This document shows, in pieces, positions 61,931-64,000 of a stretch of DNA of 64,000 bases (within the stretch, counting starts at the first letter, position 1; every line of letters begins with the position of its first letter). The notes beneath the pieces are model-generated. The model saw nothing but the letters and a program-made list of their open reading frames with translations. It had not been told where the DNA came from and ran no database searches. A program made the position numbers and the translations under genes. Origin of the DNA: Desulfarculus sp. (lineage in GTDB: Bacteria > Desulfobacterota > Desulfarculia > Desulfarculales > Desulfarculaceae); NCBI GenBank assembly GCA_003605055.1, contig QZKP01000057.1:19713-83712 (forward strand), written 5' to 3'.

Positions 61931-62721
61931 GCCAGGTTTACAGCCTCTGCGCGCCGGGCCAAGGGCTGTCCTGCTTTGCCTGCTGCCCGCCCATCCGGCC
62001 GGCCGGCTACGACCACGCCGCGCACCAGGGCTCCCTGCGGCGGCTGCTGGCCGACAACACCGCGGCCGTCTCCCAGGGCCGGATGCCCGGCCCCATCACC
62101 GGCTTTTGGTGCCCGGGCCTGGGCTTCCTGGACCGGGCCGGCCGCCAGGTGGGCTGCCTGCTGCACCCGGCGCGGCACCAGGGCCAAGACCTGCGCGGCC
62201 CCACGGGCTACGCCGCCAAGTGCGGCCGCGAGTCCTGCGCGCCGGCCCGGGCCTTTGCCGAGCTGACCCCCGCGGCCCGTGAGGCGCTCCTGGCCCCCTG
62301 CGCGGGCATGGACTCCTTCGCCTTTTCCAGCCCGCGCCTGAACCCGGTCATGCGCCTGCTGGCCTTCGGGCCCAAGGTGGCCGCGGCCGCGGCCGGGCTA
62401 CGGCCCAGCCTGGAGACGCTGCGAGGCTGGGCCTGGCTCTGGCGGGCGGAGGAGGCCATGGGCTGGCTGCTGGGCCGGGCCCTGGGGTCTTGGGGCGCGG
62501 GGGCGCTGGCCGAGCCTGGCCTGAACGAGCGCCTGGCCCAGGCTGCCGGCCGGCTGGCCCAGGCCCTGGGCCCCTCCCCGCCCCTGGACCCGGGCCAGGC
62601 CCTGGAGGAGCTGGCCCACGAGTGGGAGGCGCGCTGCTGGCGGACCCTGGCCGGCCGGCGGCGGGCCCGGCCCGCAGAGCTGGCGCGCTGGCGGGCCCTG
62701 GTGGAACGGGCGCTAGAGTAG
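61927..62721 (+). CDS. Cysteine-rich protein of unknown function
   Basis: A 264-residue protein starting at GTG 61927 (MSQVYSLCAPGQGLSCFACCPPIRP). The N-terminal C-x8-C-x2-CC and later CLLHPA ... CGRESCAPA positions could bind a metal or Fe-S cluster. The C-terminal half is helical and Ala/Arg-rich. It overlaps the ATP-grasp gene by GTGA, so the two are coupled and could form a modification pair. No family is recognised. Confidence 0.7.
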   Translation: MSQVYSLCAPGQGLSCFACCPPIRPAGYDHAAHQGSLRRLLADNTAAVSQGRMPGPITGFWCPGLGFLDRAGRQVGCLLHPARHQGQDLRGPTGYAAKCGRESCAPARAFAELTPAAREALLAPCAGMDSFAFSSPRLNPVMRLLAFGPKVAAAAAGLRPSLETLRGWAWLWRAEEAMGWLLGRALGSWGAGALAEPGLNERLAQAAGRLAQALGPSPPLDPGQALEELAHEWEARCWRTLAGRRRARPAELARWRALVERALE

Positions 62722-62746
62722 GCTCGCGGCGGCATAATAAAACCAA

Positions 62747-62776
62747 GGCCCCGGGCTCGCGCCCGAGGCCTCGTTC
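62747..62776. terminator. Bidirectional hairpin terminator
   Basis: GGCC + CGGGC (62747-62750, 62752-62756) pairs with GCCCG + GGCC (62761-62765, 62767-62770), TCGC loop, then TCGTTCTTCTT. Lies between the convergent Cys-rich and membrane-anchored genes. Confidence 0.65.
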
Positions 62777-62793
62777 TTCTTCGCGCCCGCCGG

Positions 62794-63576
62794 CTAGCGC
62801 ATAACCTCGCGCATGATGTCCTCCAGGCCGCTGGCATCCGGCGCGGTTGGGGCGGCGCCGCCCGCGGCGCTCCAGACGATGGCGCCGTTGTCCAAGAGGG
62901 CCAGGCCGGGCTTGCCTTCGCTGGTGGTCCGGAACAGCATCCCAGTCTGGTACTTCTGGTAGAGATAGAGCATGGGCATGTCGTTGATCAGGCCCATCAG
63001 CGCCTGCGGCTTGCCCTGGCTGTCCCAGATGCCGAATAACGATCCCCTGTCTTTACCGGCCAGCATCGAAATGGCAGGTTTCTTCGCTTTATCGAGAAGG
63101 ATTATCGCCGGGTTGTCCTTCATGAGTGCAACTAATAACTTGCCAACCCTTTGTTCATCAAACATTCCTAGCATGGGCCCCCTGCCATGCAAATAAGAAA
63201 TCATCAATCGCTGTCCTTTCTTACCGGCCATCAAAGCTATGGTTGAATCACCATTTTCGTGCGCGCGCATTGTTAACTGGAGTTCATTTTTTTTATTCTT
63301 AAACACGAGCATGGGGCCTACATTAGTTACTGCCAAATAAGCTCTAACGTTACCATCTGTGTCTCGAAGATATATAACTGGGGTGTCGTCCTCAAAGCCG
63401 ATGCCCCCCCGTGGTTTGCCTTTGTTGTCCACCAAAGTGATGCTGCGAGCGACTATTTTCTCTTGGCTTGAGGTCGCCGAGACTATTCCGTGGAAAAACA
63501 AGCTAAATGTCAACCCTCCCAATATTCCAGATGCCACCATTAAGAGAGACAACATAGTCTTTGGTAAATGAGCCAT
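62794..63576 (-). CDS. Membrane-anchored repeat protein of unknown function
   Basis: A 260-residue protein with one N-terminal membrane helix (MLSLLMVASGILGGLTFSLFF, uncleaved by appearance) and an exported part of repeated short strands, each of the type DxxGxPRxxI or xxxALxxxxxG (SITLVDNKGKPRGGI, IYLRDTDGNVRAYL, FGIWDSQGKPQALM), suggesting a beta-solenoid or propeller. The 3' end of the gene is GC-rich while the 5' half (63050-63580) is much more AT-rich. Function unknown. Confidence 0.65.
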   Translation of the reverse strand: MAHLPKTMLSLLMVASGILGGLTFSLFFHGIVSATSSQEKIVARSITLVDNKGKPRGGIGFEDDTPVIYLRDTDGNVRAYLAVTNVGPMLVFKNKKNELQLTMRAHENGDSTIALMAGKKGQRLMISYLHGRGPMLGMFDEQRVGKLLVALMKDNPAIILLDKAKKPAISMLAGKDRGSLFGIWDSQGKPQALMGLINDMPMLYLYQKYQTGMLFRTTSEGKPGLALLDNGAIVWSAAGGAAPTAPDASGLEDIMREVMR

Positions 63577-63724
63577 AGCGATTCCCCCTTTAATAATTTT
63601 GAGATCTAGCTTAAATTTAGCATTTAATTTTTAATTTAGCAACGCTAATTTTATGAAATAATTCACTGGAGAAATAATTCTGTATTTGTAATAAATGAGC
63701 TGCAATAAATAAGGAGGTCGATGC
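63577..63724. other. AT-rich divergent promoter region
   Basis: 148 bp between divergent genes, dominated by A and T (for example 63601-63645). It presumably holds both promoters; no single motif is confident. AAGGAGGTCG, a near-perfect ribosome-binding site, ends it. Confidence 0.4.
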
Positions 63725-64000
63725 ATGTCAGGCGCAGTTCAAACCGACGTAACGGTGCGGGTCGGAGCTCAGGTTGACCAGGAAGATATGGGGAGAGCTG
63801 AAAGGGAAGTAAGCGATTTCGTCGAAGGATTATTAAAAATCATCCGAAATTTCAAGGAATCCGCCAGGAAGCAGCCCGACTACATCCTCACCGCCACGGC
63901 TCAGGACATGGTCAAGACCTGGGACGCGGCGGAGAAAAGCTTCAAGGACATAGGCCAGAAGGCCCTGACCGGCTCCATCGTCTCCATCTTTCAGGGGGAC
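63725..64000 (+). CDS. 5' end of a phage tail tape-measure-like protein (partial)
   Basis: An ORF opens at ATG 63725, preceded by AAGGAGGT with ideal spacing, and stays open to the end of the window (92 codons). It begins MSGAVQTDVTVRVGAQVDQ and contains the segment WDAAEKSFKDIGQKALTGSIVSIFQGD. Tail tape-measure proteins of long-tailed phages typically have W-x(3)-K-x(3)-D-x-G-x-K-A-L-x-G-x(3)-S-x-F-x-G-D in such a region. It may mark the edge of a prophage or a phage-related structure continuing beyond the window. Confidence 0.55.
   Translation, partial: MSGAVQTDVTVRVGAQVDQEDMGRAEREVSDFVEGLLKIIRNFKESARKQPDYILTATAQDMVKTWDAAEKSFKDIGQKALTGSIVSIFQGD

Overview
The window is GC-rich (apart from two short AT-rich patches) and densely packed with genes. 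The gene content points to a strictly anaerobic Desulfobacterota-type (former Deltaproteobacteria) chromosome: a tungsten aldehyde:ferredoxin oxidoreductase with its own MoaD and polyferredoxin, TRAP transport, many PAS/REC/histidine-kinase proteins, a sigma-54 activator, TauE/SafE with P-loop-less cytidylate-kinase-like proteins, and a GNAT-histone-deacetylase fusion. No species can be named from the sequence alone. No rRNA, CRISPR array or intact insertion sequence is visible; one tRNA (initiator Met) is present.

Layout. (1) 1-9.3 kb: signalling genes (a 5'-truncated multi-PAS hybrid kinase, a PAS-GGDEF protein with a degenerate GGGEF motif, a receiver, a REC-PAS-kinase) around a cyclase-family hydrolase and a thiolase. 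(2) 9.4-21.2 kb, minus strand: a catabolic cluster led by a GntR/FCD regulator, followed by cupin, AOR, MoaD, ferredoxin, isochorismatase-like hydrolase, DctMQP TRAP transporter, amidohydrolase, CocE-like hydrolase and a beta-hydroxyacid dehydrogenase. It looks like import and breakdown of one unidentified organic acid, ester or amide, with an aldehyde oxidised to ferredoxin. (3) 21.6-30 kb, plus strand: an NtrC-type activator, then a near-consensus sigma-54 promoter driving a universal stress protein, two cytidylate-kinase-like proteins without P-loops, TauE/SafE, two receivers and a membrane histidine kinase; this looks like one regulatory/stress system. (4) 30-39.5 kb: PASTA protein, YgjP-type metallopeptidase, tRNA-fMet, sucCD, then a protein-acylation block (GNAT, AcuA, GNAT-HDAC fusion, glycosyltransferase, sirtuin).

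(5) 39.6-59.4 kb: mostly housekeeping genes (asparagine synthase, lexA, rtcB, MscS, M16 protease, DUF2284, winged-helix/ferredoxin protein, typA, speE, speD, IHF/HU, phosphoesterase) separated by intergenic repeat elements at about 47.8 and 53.2 kb. The speD leader holds a short ORF with an excellent ribosome-binding site and two hairpins. (6) 59.4-61 kb: an AT-rich acquired island carrying a HigB-HigA-SecB-like toxin-antitoxin-chaperone operon with strong operator palindromes. (7) 61-64 kb: an ATP-grasp/Cys-rich protein pair, a membrane-anchored repeat protein of mixed base composition, and the 5' end of what looks like a phage tail tape-measure gene running off the window.

The best candidates for something new are the sigma-54-driven cytidylate-kinase-like/TauE/kinase system, the acetylation-deacetylation block next to sucCD, the speD leader and the AOR catabolic cluster. 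The toxin-antitoxin-chaperone operon belongs to a known class but is a clear, complete example.
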